A stretch of DNA of 64,000 nt from Ophiobolus disseminans (Eukaryota > Ascomycota > Dothideomycetes > Pleosporales > Phaeosphaeriaceae), in assembly GCA_010093685.1 (NCBI GenBank), contig MU006247.1:1-64000 (forward strand), written 5' to 3'. A model generated the notes under the pieces. That model worked only from the letters and a program-made list of their open reading frames with translations, did no database searches and was not told the DNA's origin. The position numbers and the translations under genes are program-made. Shown in pieces: positions 43,959-54,737 of the stretch (positions are counted from its first letter, which is position 1; each line of letters begins with the position of its first letter).

Positions 43959-45112
43959 GGTTTGCGGTGTCAGTCGAGTAGTGTTAATATGGTCCAGATA
44001 TCGGAGAGAGGAGGGAAAGATCCAGAGTCCATCCAAGGCAAGTGCGCGTTGCTGTTCCTCCAGCGTGCCTCGGCGACTGGCTGTTGCTGCAGGTGTGATC
44101 GAAGGTCAGGCACAGGTGTCTCGAATTGTGAAAGCAGACCTCTTAAGTAAATTATGTTCGTGTTCTCAATTCAATTTGGTGGTTGACTTTCCCTTCTTAC
44201 CAGAGCTGTGCGCCCGGCCCTGGAGGCTTTGCCTAACCATTCCCTCCACTGTATCATGGTTCACAATGCTTCTTGTGCCAGCGTAATACTGCATTTACCC
44301 ATTCTCAGTTCAGGACGTACAGCCTGAGTCGCATTCTCTACGAGGCAGTAATATCTTAAACAGCCCCGATGCATACAATGTACATCGCCCTGCAAAACCC
44401 AGTAGGAACATCTGGCAATCGCGCAATAAGTTTCTATCGGTAATAAAGCGAGCCGAACAAATCAAGTGTGCAGCGTAAGAGGATTTATCGATCCCGGAAT
44501 GTTAACATGCCCGGCGTGGTATGTCCTTCTATTTCGCTAAACGTGGGTTCGTCGGCTGAAACGTGGGGTTGAAACGGGTGGCAGAAGTTTATCTGTAATT
44601 AAGTCATTGAAGCCAACAACCAGCCTTATCTGAGATGCATCGGTAGCGTGAAGGAACGTCAGCGGGAACAGGAGCTGATGTAAACGCTCCCGTCCACATC
44701 GTAGCTGGTCGAGGTCTAGCCGTCTCGGGCATGGTGCGACTTGTAGTCTACACACATTGCGCATGTTCAAGATCCGTCATTTCCTCTCCGTCTTACATTG
44801 CCTCAGAAGGACCTGAATATGTGGGGTATGAACTCCCACATAATTGTCGGATCGTACCTTCCCGAGTACAGAAAACACGCTGTCCCAAACCAGCATCCAC
44901 ATCCAGTACATAAGGAAGTCGCAGCCTGAGAATCATACCACCATGACATATGCGCAACGCAGCAATAAGTGTATACTCCAAAACCCACCATGCCATACCA
45001 CCACAACACCTCCCTAAGCCTAAACCTCCGTTTCCGCTCACACTCCGACCCTACACCCCGCTCCTTCACCGTCGACCGCACAAGCACAAAACACAACATC
45101 TTTACCCTCACA
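43959..45112. other. Intergenic, about 1.15 kb
   Basis: No gene is supported. Minus and plus ORFs up to 240 codons here (for example 44803-45525 minus) overlap the next gene antisense and lack domains. It should contain the promoters of both flanking divergent genes. Confidence 0.5.
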
Positions 45113-45679
45113 ATGGACCAGCTCGACGGCGCAAGCGACTCCAAACCCTCCAAGAGCGACGCGTCATCCGCATCTTCCGCTCCAGCGCGCTGTAACTCCG
45201 CTAGGAAGAGCTTCAAACACATGTTCGGCGGCAAGAAAGAACGGAAACCAAGTGTTGTTAGCATTGCGCCGACGGAAACGACACAAGACGATGTGACGTT
45301 GCAAGTCATCTCGCCGCGAGTCACGACGGCCGAGCCCAAGACGCCGAAAGCAAGACAGCGTACCTTTTCGTTCAAGAAAAGGCGCAGTAGTGCGAAGAGT
45401 AAAAATATACCTTCGCCGGACCTGACGACGCAACGGAACTCCCTCGTCGCATCTGCCAGTACACCCGCCAGCGCAATCAGTCTCGCAGAAGCTCTGGACA
45501 GGACTGAAGGGCACCTGCCTGTCACGGACGCGCCGTATCAGTCGCCGGGGCGAGAAGCGGCGCTGACGAGCCATCCGATTGTTGCGGTGGATACGGAGAG
45601 CGAGGAGAGCGCGGACAGGTTTGAGACGCCGACAAGTGAGCTTGTTAGGCAGGGGACTGGGTTCTTTGGGCAGAAGTGA
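45113..45679 (+). CDS. Ser/Thr/Lys-rich hypothetical protein
   Basis: Single exon, 188 aa, starting at ATG 45113 (acaATGGAC). Low-complexity Ser/Lys composition; a basic stretch (KSFKHMFGGKKERK) and another (FSFKKRRSSAKSK) could be nuclear-localisation or membrane-association signals. The C terminus reads SELVRQGTGFFGQK. No domain is recognised. Codon use looks like the neighbours, and the frame is preferred over the antisense ORF because of its Kozak-like start and position convergent with DPM1. Confidence 0.6.
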   Translation: MDQLDGASDSKPSKSDASSASSAPARCNSARKSFKHMFGGKKERKPSVVSIAPTETTQDDVTLQVISPRVTTAEPKTPKARQRTFSFKKRRSSAKSKNIPSPDLTTQRNSLVASASTPASAISLAEALDRTEGHLPVTDAPYQSPGREAALTSHPIVAVDTESEESADRFETPTSELVRQGTGFFGQK

Positions 45680-45859
45680 TTGCGCCTTGGATGGAGAGAA
45701 GTGTTGAGACTTGAGATGCATGACTGGGTATTGTTGCTGTGAGAAGATTATGAGTTAAAAGGAATTACCTATCATGCAGAATGAAGCTTGAGTCCCATCT
45801 CTTTCTCCACAACCAAATGCCCGTCTAACGCCACTTGATGCCCCCAATCGCTGTATCCC

Positions 45860-46657
45860 TCAAACCTTCATCCACAAACTCAGCACACCCTTAGCATACT
45901 CCACAATCTCATCTCCACCCAGCTTGCTCTCGCCATACAGCCTATCCACGAAGCTAATCGGGACCTCCGCAACCGTGCACCCCATCGCCTTTGCGCGCAC
46001 CATCATCTCCATCTGGAAGGTATACCCCTTGCTCTCCGTCTGCTTGATAACCTTCTGCAGCACCTCTTTCTTATACAGCCTAAAGCTACCCGTGAGATCG
46101 CTCACACCGGGCCTAAGCACCGTATCCGCGAACAAATTCGCGCCGCGGCTGACAAACTTGCGCTTCAAGTCCCAGCCATACACACCGCCGTCACCCGCGT
46201 ACCGCGTTCCCGTGACGATGTCGTAGTTCTTGCTCTTCTGGAGCTTGATCATGGGGGCGATGAACTTGGGGTGGTGCGAGAAATCCGCGTCCATGATGAT
46301 GACGAAGTTTCCGGTTGCGAACTGCAGGCCGTGCACGTAGGCGGTGCCGAGGCCGAGTTTGCCGGCGCGGGCGCGCAGCTGGATGCGCTGAGGGGTGTAG
46401 GCTTTTTGCAGCTGGAGGGCGATTTCTTGGGTGCCGTCGGGGGAGCCGTCGTCGACGATTATGAGCTCCCAGTCGAGGTTGCTGGGAGGTGTTAGTCAGC
46501 ATTGTTGGTGTGAAGGGATGTGCAAGGGTGAGGTTGTTGCGACGTACTTCTCAGTGAAGGTCTTGTTCAGCAGCCATGTTATTATGGGCAGGTTGCGGCG
46601 CTCGTTGTAGGTGGGGAGGAGGACCGAGTATTTGTCTTTCTTGGGTGTGGGCGCCAT
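45860..46657 (-). CDS. DPM1: Dolichol-phosphate mannosyltransferase catalytic subunit
   Basis: Model: complement(join(45860..46481,46548..46657)), 243 aa, with a 66 bp intron (46482-46547, donor gtacgt, branch gctgac). The enzyme transfers mannose from GDP-mannose to dolichol phosphate at the ER, feeding N-glycan, O-mannose and GPI synthesis. GT2-family motifs are visible: SVLLPTYNERRNLP at the N terminus, VDDGSPDGT, MDADFSHHP (metal-binding D-x-D), and the TGSFRLYKK and SFVDRLYGESKLG region. There is no C-terminal membrane helix, so it is the short type that relies on DPM2/DPM3-like partners. It is divergent with the HAD hydrolase gene, with 175 bp between start codons. Confidence 0.95.
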
Positions 46658-46832
46658 GTTGACGGTGTTGGGCTGCGGACTGGGAATGAGCGACTGCAGT
46701 TGATGTGAGCTCGTGGTTGCGGAGTGCCAGGTGGAGATGTGGTGGATCGCGGAGGTGGTCGTGGCCGCAAATGGCGCTAGTTCATCGGTACCCCTTTTGA
46801 GTCTCTTCCTCAACCCCACACTCACCTCGACC
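46658..46832. promoter_or_regulatory. Compact divergent promoter (DPM1 / HAD hydrolase)
   Basis: 175 bp separate the two start codons, so the two genes must share or overlap their promoters. No defined motif is claimed. Confidence 0.6.
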
Positions 46833-47954
46833 ATGCAAGCCACCAAATGTTTGGCAGCTGAAAAGAATCTGCTGCTGTGTTTAGATGCGTTTGGTACTCT
46901 ATTCACCCCGAGTGTACCCATACCTGTCGCATATGCTCGGGCTGCAGCTCAACATGGCATTGATTGCGGTGACACGGAGAATGCACGTGAAGTAGGAGCT
47001 CGGTTCAAAGACGCGTTCAAGGATGAATCGAAGAACAATCCGAACTATGGCAGAGCTACCGGCCTGGGTGCTGAGAAATGGTGGGGGAATGTGAGTGTGC
47101 TCCTCTCATATTTATTGCTGTGACTTGAGTCTGAACACCATATATCCAAGGCATCTATCCATATCGAGTCATGAATGTCCGCTGAACGTGATGATACTAA
47201 CGCAGTGTAGGTCATCCGTAACACATTCACCCCATTCACCAAGCCAGGCCAGGAAGTACCACCAGCTCTGATCACAGATCTGCTACGCAGGTACTCCACA
47301 AGAGAAGGATATAACCTCAAGCCAGGTGTAAAGGAGTTCTTCCAAAGATTACAGTCCTACAAGAGCTCGCCCCTTGGAGGAAGTTGCCCTTGGCCTGTCA
47401 AAAAAATCATCGTAGGCGTCATCACTAACTCCGATGATCGCGTCCCAGGGATACTTGAATCCTTCGGCCTAAGAATCGACTCCAGACGCTTCACCACATC
47501 CTCAAAGCCCGCCAAATATACTTCGGTAGAGTCTGACGTTGACTTCGTAGTCCTGAGCTACGATGTGGGGCATGAGAAGCCCGATCGTCGTATCTTCGAT
47601 GCAGCAACAACGATGCTGACCGAGATGGTCAGTGGCGAGCAGTCAGGGCTGACCGCGGAGGATTTCGAGAAACTGTACGTGGGAGATGACTTCAAGAAGG
47701 ACTACGACGGAGCCCGAGCAGCCGGATGGCACGCAGTGCTGCTAGATCGGGATGGTGTCATGGATAAAGTCAAGAATTTTCGCCTTGGTCGGATCAGAAT
47801 GAAGAAGAAGCATGGTCAAGGGAAGAGGGTGATGGCTAGGTCGATCCTTGATCTGGAGCTGTGGAGGCCCATCGGGACCGACGGCATAGATGTTTGGCAA
47901 CGACTAAGGCGAGTATCTACCAGCCCACGAATCCGAAAACACATGTCGCCTTGA
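46833..47954 (+). CDS. HAD-superfamily hydrolase (HDHD3-like)
   Basis: Model: join(46833..47090,47211..47954), 333 aa, with a 120 bp intron (gtgagt ... ctaacgcagtgtag). HAD motifs appear in order: I LCLDAFGTLF (the second Asp is replaced by Ala-Phe-Gly order, as in HDHD3/REG-2 proteins), II VITNSDDR, III GHEKPDRRIF with the Lys, IV YVGDDFKKDYDGARAAGWHAVLLDR. A helical cap region lies between I and II. The likely activity is a small-molecule phosphatase; the substrate is unknown. The C-terminal 60 residues are basic and specific to this protein. Confidence 0.85.
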
Positions 47955-48151
47955 AGGTACGGCCCCAATTCGAATTCAAGTAGAGAAGGTGGAAGTCCTC
48001 CTAGAGGTGTCTAAACTCCTTGGACCACAATGTTTAAATGAGACAAACCCCGTGGCTGATAGCCCAAGTAGTCTAGTTTTTCGAAGTGAAAGAATTGCCG
48101 TCTGCCTTGAGCATTTTGAGTTGGCCATGCTCAATCGCAGCCCAACTGCAC

Positions 48152-49365
48152 CTACTCGGGCTCTCGCTTCGGGTCTTGTATAGGGCGCCGGAGGTCTAGT
48201 ATATCAGAGAGTTTCACGTTGCCCTTCCCGCCCCATCCAGCTGCACCGGTCGCCACTTCAGGACGCACACGAACATACCAACCCCATGCCCTCTTGTCGA
48301 GATCTTCCTTGCCCAGTACATGCACCCACGACTCATATAGTAGCTCAAGCGCGCCCAAGACCATTCCAAGGTTGCGTTCTTTCTCGGCCGCCATGACGGA
48401 TCCTGACTGTTTCTTTGCTGGTGCCGCTTTGCTAGGGTCCTTTGGTGTCTCAAAGGCCTTCATGAGATACGCTCGTGCTGACTGGGCCGTGAAAATGGGA
48501 AGCTGACTCGACGATGCCTTGTGTCCGGTCGCATTATTGGGTGCAGCTGCTTTCTTGAGTGCCTCGAGGTCTACGCCCCAGAGCGCTGGCTCTTTCGATA
48601 TTGGCTCTTCTACGAGGGTGGCTTCTGATGATGCGAGTGTCTCCTGGGTAGAAGCTTTCAGAGTATCTTGAGTGGAGGGTTCTTCCCAATCGTAGCCCCA
48701 TCGCTTCATCACGCGAACATCTCGGGTCATGATCCGAAGGATTGGTTGGCCCTCGCCCCAGCCTTCGTCTTCAGCTGCGTGACCTTGGTCGATACCAATG
48801 TGGATGGCCTTATTCTTGCTGTTCATTGAAGTGACTGCTTGTGCGAGGCTTAGTCTGCTTGATATTGGCTGGTCTGGCATCGTATATTTCAGCAGTGTAA
48901 CAGCGAACGCTAGCACCAACGGAGCCCTATTTGTGAAGACGACTGCGGATCGTAGCACTTCTTCATCGCGTTGGGCTTCAGGCAGAGCAAGTGACGTCTC
49001 GAACTCGGCGGGGTTGAGCGGCTGTCCATACAATGGTTTGGCCTTCTTCGGCGAAGGTGGTACTGGACCTGACGACTCGCTCGCCTTGCGCTTCTTGGAG
49101 ACTCGTTTGGCAGCATTGAGGACTTGACGTGCTATCTTCTCGTCTCCAAATACCGTTTTGAGACTGTCGATGTCCGCGCCAGCAAGGTCGGATGCACTGC
49201 ATACGTCAGACGCTTGATTTAAGTGAGCGATGCGTGTTCACGTGCTTACGTGTTGAGCTTCGCGGCCTGCAGGTCCTTGACTTTGCCAAGAGCTTGAGCA
49301 AGCGGCACCTTTGCGTCTTGTGAGAGAAAACGAAGCAAGGACTGGAGGTCTTGCGCCGAAGCCAT
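48152..49365 (-). CDS. Conserved fungal protein of unknown function
   Basis: Model: complement(join(48152..49196,49251..49365)), with a 54 bp intron (gtaagc...tatgcag); the exact first-exon edge (49250 or 49251) follows from phase, and with 49250 the protein is 386 aa. The N terminus MASAQDLQSLLRFLS, a KIARQVLNAAKRVSKKRK basic patch, and the core SSRLSLAQAVTS...GWGEGQPILRIM...RVMKRWGYDW are typical of a protein family widespread in Pezizomycotina. The basic patches suggest a nuclear location. I do not know its function. It is divergent from the U2SURP-like gene with about 300 bp between starts. Confidence 0.8.
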
Positions 49366-49664
49366 GGTGTGGATGAATTCTCGGGTTCAAGCTCAACTGA
49401 TATGTGTGTTCTTGGAGTTCCTTCGATGTCGGTGCCTCGCAGGCACCAACGACCTCGGGACGCGCTAAGTGGGTGATCGCCCCAGGGTTCACACAAGCTT
49501 TCCCCACGTTGCCGACTTTCTGTGAACTACACCACGCAACAAGCGATCAGCCGACCTATACATCAACCCGACTCACATTATGTCATCATAGGACCTTACC
49601 AACCTCGATTACATCGAGGCGCTCAAAATACCTCGTACATCTTCCCCTCGTCAAACTTGCCAAC

Positions 49665-51797
49665 ATGGCGTTCAAGTTCTCCCTCGGGGCGTCGAAAGCC
49701 AACAAACCGCAATTGAACGCCAAAGCGAAGGCGGATGAGGAGGCAAAAGAGCGCGAGGACAAGGCGGCGCTCGAGAAGGTCATGGCTGAGTTTGAGGAAG
49801 AGCACGGCGGTGGGAAGAGCGTATTGGGCGCGCCAGAGCGGGATCACGGAGACGAGGAAGACGTGTTTGTTCCCACAGGCAGCAAGAGACACTTTACGGG
49901 AAGGCAACGGTCTATGAAGAGCGGCCCCGGAACCCTCGAACCCGAACCGCTCGATGGCTTCACACGGCAAGGCGTGCCTGGTCGGCTCGCACCCCAAGCA
50001 TCTTCGAGATTCGCCGGCGGGATGCCCAGAGGCCCTGCAGCCTCAGAGGGCCCGAAGCAAGCCGAGAACGTATACACAACCCTCGTGGCAAAGGCCTCGA
50101 ATCTTCCGCCCACAATCGACCCGCAACGCGTCGAAGAGTTGTTCGCAGGCTTCCCTGCGCTCAAGGTCACAAAGGTTGAAAAGGTACCGCCGGGGGGGCC
50201 TGCGCTCAAATCACGCCCATCTGCGACCATGAAGGTCGTGTTTGACAAGGATGCTGTCGCACGCGACCTTGACGAGGTCATGATGAAGTTGAATGACAAA
50301 AAGTATCTCGGAAGAGGATACTACCTACACTTAGACCGATACCTCGGTGGAAAGGCTGCAGACACGGCACATGTCAAAGAGCCGTTTGGTGCGCGCTGGC
50401 AAGCTCCAGAAGCGACCAAGGGATACGCTCCTCCGCCAGATCTGGGAGGAGGGAGCAGAGACGGACCACGTGAAGATAGAGACCAGCTGATTGTCACCGC
50501 AAACCTACCACCAGACATGGCAACGCTTCGGCTCATCCATCAGACCATTGAGGGAGTCATACTGGGTGGTGTCGAGTTCGAGGCGGCGCTTATGAACGAT
50601 CCACAAGTTCAGGACGAAGAGCGATTTGCGTGGCTGTACGATCAAAAGCACCCACTGAATCGATACTATCGATGGCGACTACATCAAGTAGTCTGCGATA
50701 CCTCGAACTCTGAAATATTCGAAGACTACGGCTTATGGAATGGTCCGACCGAGCCGCTCTCGGACGAGTTTGCTGATGACCTTGGTGCTTTCGACCCTGC
50801 CGATGAAGATTCGGATAGTGATGAGGAAGAGCAAAAGCCCCAACACAAGCCATTACCGATCGGCGACAACTACCCTGGTCGTGTTGATAATGGCTATGGG
50901 ATATTGAGCCCTCGGTCTCGAGCTATGCTACTATGGATGCTCACGTCACTACCGCTAGGAAGCATCGTGATCGATGATATTGCCGCCATCTCTGTATTTG
51001 CCGTTGAACACGCGGCGCATGGCATGGACGAGGTGGTTGACATCCTTCTCGCCAACGTTGTTGAACCTTTTCAGTTGACAGATGCCAACCCGAGGAAGCG
51101 CATACCTGAAGTAGATGGCAAAGATGATATTCGGCGCCCAGACATTCGGCAAGTGACGCTCAACGCACTGCGAATTGTGCACGATGTGCTGTTCACAACT
51201 TCGAAGGAGTCAGGGATTGCATACAGGTATCGTCTTACCATAGGCACCCAGCTTGTGGAAAAAAAGATTTTCGACCACCTCGCACAGCTGCCTGCGCAAC
51301 TAGAGATGGGTCGCATGACGGAGCGAAGTTACAGAGACGAAGTGAACATCATCCTCAAAGTATGGGAGGACGAATCATTCTTCGAGAAGGCTACACTGGA
51401 ACATCTCGACGAGGTATTTAACGCACGCGATAGACAGAGGGAGCAGGATGAACACGAGCGAAAACTCACAGAGAGGAGGAAACGCAAGCTGGCTCCTAAG
51501 GCTCGACCCACCAAGCAGGTGGAAGAGAGTAAGGACGAAAAGGAGAACGAGGGGGAGGAAGACATGGAGATTGATGAAGGGCAGACGCCTGACGTCGAAG
51601 TGGACGACGAATCTGGCGAAGACAGGCCACCATCACCATCTCCGGCAGAGTCTCCAACCGCGCCAGCCATCCAAGATAGCGAAACGAGTGTCCTTACATT
51701 GCCAATGGTAGATGAGATACCAGGAGAGACGGCAGCTGCACGGGCCCGTAGGCTGAGACCAAAGGCAGAGGACATGTTTGCTTCGGACGAAGAGTGA
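49665..51797 (+). CDS. U2-associated SR140 / U2SURP-like splicing factor
   Basis: Single exon, 710 aa. The start is ATG 49665 (caacATGGCG); the frame is open upstream to 49404 but that part is non-conserved spacer. Domains: a coiled acidic/basic N terminus (KADEEAKEREDKAALEKV), an RRM-type domain from about residue 138 (TTLVAKASNLPPTIDPQRVEELF), a SURP module from about 286 (LIHQTIEGVI...FAWLYD...YYRWRL), a CID-like domain from about 416 (MLLWMLTSLPLGS...), and a charged C-terminal tail with Lys-rich and Asp/Glu-rich runs. RRM-SURP-CID is the signature order of SR140, which works with the U2 snRNP in pre-mRNA splicing. Confidence 0.92.
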   Translation: MAFKFSLGASKANKPQLNAKAKADEEAKEREDKAALEKVMAEFEEEHGGGKSVLGAPERDHGDEEDVFVPTGSKRHFTGRQRSMKSGPGTLEPEPLDGFTRQGVPGRLAPQASSRFAGGMPRGPAASEGPKQAENVYTTLVAKASNLPPTIDPQRVEELFAGFPALKVTKVEKVPPGGPALKSRPSATMKVVFDKDAVARDLDEVMMKLNDKKYLGRGYYLHLDRYLGGKAADTAHVKEPFGARWQAPEATKGYAPPPDLGGGSRDGPREDRDQLIVTANLPPDMATLRLIHQTIEGVILGGVEFEAALMNDPQVQDEERFAWLYDQKHPLNRYYRWRLHQVVCDTSNSEIFEDYGLWNGPTEPLSDEFADDLGAFDPADEDSDSDEEEQKPQHKPLPIGDNYPGRVDNGYGILSPRSRAMLLWMLTSLPLGSIVIDDIAAISVFAVEHAAHGMDEVVDILLANVVEPFQLTDANPRKRIPEVDGKDDIRRPDIRQVTLNALRIVHDVLFTTSKESGIAYRYRLTIGTQLVEKKIFDHLAQLPAQLEMGRMTERSYRDEVNIILKVWEDESFFEKATLEHLDEVFNARDRQREQDEHERKLTERRKRKLAPKARPTKQVEESKDEKENEGEEDMEIDEGQTPDVEVDDESGEDRPPSPSPAESPTAPAIQDSETSVLTLPMVDEIPGETAAARARRLRPKAEDMFASDEE

Positions 51798-52425
51798 TGA
51801 ATGCATACTCATCTCAAGCACGGGATGGTTTCACACATGCAGGTCAGGAGAAGCAGGTCATGTATAGACTTGGTGATACCCTAGGATAGACCCATATGAC
51901 TTCTGATGGATCAATCATGAGAATGTGTATATGAATGCTGCCCAGGGTCGCCTGTCAATCGCGCGGCTATCTAGCTCCCATGCTCCTGCGTGCCGAAACA
52001 GAGACCCAATCACAACCCCGCACCCGAGAGTCTCGCTTGACGGCGTCGAAGGCAGACGCCTGGAGCTCAGCAACACACCACAGCCGTGCCTGCTCGCCCA
52101 AACGCTTGTACCGTGACGTGAAGGTGAAGTTACGCGCATGCCCAGCACCGATTGTCGCGCGGTCCCGTGTCGAGGCGGCTCTCCCGTGATTGGCCTCTAG
52201 GCTACGATCTTCGGGCTACAGAGCTGGTGGGCTCCGCTCCGACTCTCCACAGCAGACGGCCGACAGCGATAACTTCTCCTACCCCACACCGCTCCCTTCC
52301 TTGTCGCAGCCCCAGGCACACGGCAGCCCCAATCTATCCCAGGGCCGCCAAGCGGGCGCTTCTCTCCGCATCATCTCGCTCGCTATCTCGACGCCGTAGC
52401 GCCAGATCTAGCCCACTCCGCAGTC
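51798..52425. promoter_or_regulatory. Intergenic / promoter region
   Basis: About 630 bp between tandem genes. ORFs of up to 100 codons on both strands have no domains. No specific motif claimed. Confidence 0.45.
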
Positions 52426-54237
52426 ATGCCTTGCTTTCTGGGCCTGGTGAGTAGCTGTATATATGGGCGGCGTGTGAGACATTGGCTGACTGCTCCTGCC
52501 GCTCCCTAGGCCGTCTCCATCCACACGCCCAACGGACCGCTCGCCGAGTACTCGATCCAGAAGCAATCCAAATTCCACCGCATCACCTCGTACATTCCCG
52601 TCCCGCCCGCAACGGTGCCCCCCGGTGCCACCAAGCCCGAGCAGTCGACGTTTGCCATCTCAATCACCCTGCTCACCCCCGGCCTCCACGTCCCCTACTC
52701 GACCCCCAAGGCCAGCTCCGATGACCCCAACCCGAAGGCCAAAGTCGTCGGCGGCCTCCCAGGCCAGACGGGCGAGCGGGGCAAGTACACGCCCACCATA
52801 ACCCCCTACAAGCCCCTCACCACCTCTCCGAACGAGACGATAGCCGCATACATATACTTTGACGGGCGGGCAAAGGAGGAGGTAGCGACCCTGCTGCGGC
52901 GCGGCGAAGAGACCTGGGTCAACTCGCGGTGGGTCAGCGTCCCAGACTCGGAGGGGGGAGGCCTCGCAGAGCGCGAGTTTCTGTTCCGCGAGGTCGGGCT
53001 CGAGCGCTGGCTCAATGGGCTGGATCTCGAGGGCAAAGATAAGGATGTGGCCGCCAAGATCGAGCGGAGAAAGCAGCGCCTGGAGAAGAAGCGTCGCAAG
53101 CGGAGGGAGGCGCAGGGCAGCAGCGACGAGGACGAGAGCAAAGCACCCAAGAACGGCGTGTTGCGCTACGGCGAGAACAAGGACGCGCCCGTCGAGTCGT
53201 TATCGGGCAACGACGACTTCTTCACCACGGATTCGGACGATACAGACGACGAGGGGCCAGTGCCCGAGGCGGCAGGGCAGATTAAGGTCGCTCTCTTCCG
53301 TGTGTTAGCTTCTGGCGAGATCAAGCGTGGCGAGTATTCCCCGCAGTTCGACGCACATGACGACGACGAGCAAAACGGCAATGGAGAGGGCGAGGACGTG
53401 GACCACACCACAAGCTTTGCAAAGCCCAAGACGCTGGACCCCAAGTCTATCAGCACCCAGACAGTCACCGGAATCGATCCTCCGGACAAGCCCTACGCGG
53501 TCTTTACCTTTTTGTACCGCGGAGAGCGTGAGTGGTTAGGTCTCATTTTGTTCGAGTTTATGCTAATGGTTACAGGCCAACTGCGCAAGATGGGTATACT
53601 TGAACTCGACAAGACTCCCGTGGTCTCACCAGTAGCCTCACGGCGGAAATCCGGCGCCCTCAACTTTGGCAGTCTCAAGCCCCTGGACGCGGCCTCAGGG
53701 ACCAAGAACTTTGGCGGATACCGCGACGCCACAGTACAGTCGCCCGAGTCCAAAGTGAAAGCCGAGCACGACATGGACAGCGACGCAGACGATGAAGACG
53801 ACGTCAAAGTAGAGGATGTAGACGACGAGAAAGACGACAACGCCAAGGGCCTCCTATCCCCCGAAGACGCCCTCAAACAAGGCGAACTCGCAGAAGGCGT
53901 GCGGAAAATCAAACTCAAGCGCCAACACTCCGCCGAACCTCTCGGTCGCCCCAGCGCTCCCACCGCATCAGATGCGTCTGGGTCGCCCCTCTCAGGAACA
54001 CCAGTGCCGGGCATAACTACCACGGAGCCCTCGTCTTCGTCTGCCGCGCCGTCTAAACCAGTGGAGTCGGGCCCGGAAGCGAGTATCGCGTCGCCGTTCA
54101 AGAAGCAGCGCGCTTCCCTTCCTGGCTTTGACGATAGCGTCCGACGTAGTTTGGGCCAAGCGCTGGCGCAGAAAGAAAGGGGCAACTCAGAGGGAAATAT
54201 ACACGGGTCGAAGATGGAGGAGGACGAGGAGCTGTGA
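52426..54237 (+). CDS. DUF7918-like fungal protein
   Basis: Model: join(52426..52446,52510..53527,53576..54237), 566 aa. A 7-codon first exon (MPCFLGL) precedes a 63 bp intron; the joined start MPCFLGLAVSIHTPNGPLAEY fits the family's N terminus. The second intron (53528-53575, 48 bp) is a multiple of three without a stop, so unspliced mRNA would add 16 residues. The N-terminal half shows the mixed beta fold (YIYFDGRAKEEVA, REFLFREVGLERWL, AVFTFLYRGERQLRKMGIL across the intron). Acidic/basic low-complexity tracts (DEDESK, DADDEDDVKVEDVDDEKDD) and a Ser/Pro tail follow. The function is unknown; the composition suggests a nuclear protein. Confidence 0.85.
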
Positions 54238-54737
54238 TTGGGGCTGGGATTTTGTGTGTGAGCAGTCCATCTCGCATTGTGCACTTGTTGGTGGCAGAGA
54301 AGGGTCGAAATGTCGAGTGCACCCCCGGCTCCATGTAGCTGCGCTGGTTTTTCTCCTTCTCTTGGCGCTATATTTTTTGTGAGTTGTGAGGCAAAGTCGA
54401 AAACATGGACTGGACGGGTTGGATACCACTTTTTACTTGTTCGAGTCGGCAAAGCTTTGGTTCCTCCCTTTTGGTGGGGGCCTTTGTATGTGCATGTTTT
54501 TTAAAGTGACATTGTAGGCTTGCGTGGTTGGTTGATATAGTAAAGTATAGTATAGCGACATGAAAGTAAGCACCGAGTTATACTCAAGATAATTGTACTT
54601 GTTGATTCCATCTAGTGGATGTTATTATTTTCCTCGCGTTATGTGTCTACTCTATGTGCATCGCTAGGATCACAAACGTATTCATCTTCCCAAGACAGAT
54701 TTCTTTTCGGCTGTTAACCAAGATCAAGAGCAACACC
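54238..54737. other. 3' flank between convergent genes
   Basis: About 500 bp, AT-richer, probably two 3' UTRs. No gene seen. Confidence 0.5.

Noticed and set aside
43959..44036. Extending the F-box-like gene to 44036
   Set aside because: The codon there is TTG; the first ATG in frame is at 43958.
44803..45525. 240-codon minus ORF opposite the Ser-rich hypothetical gene
   Set aside because: Antisense to a frame with a better start and protein-like composition; no recognisable domain.
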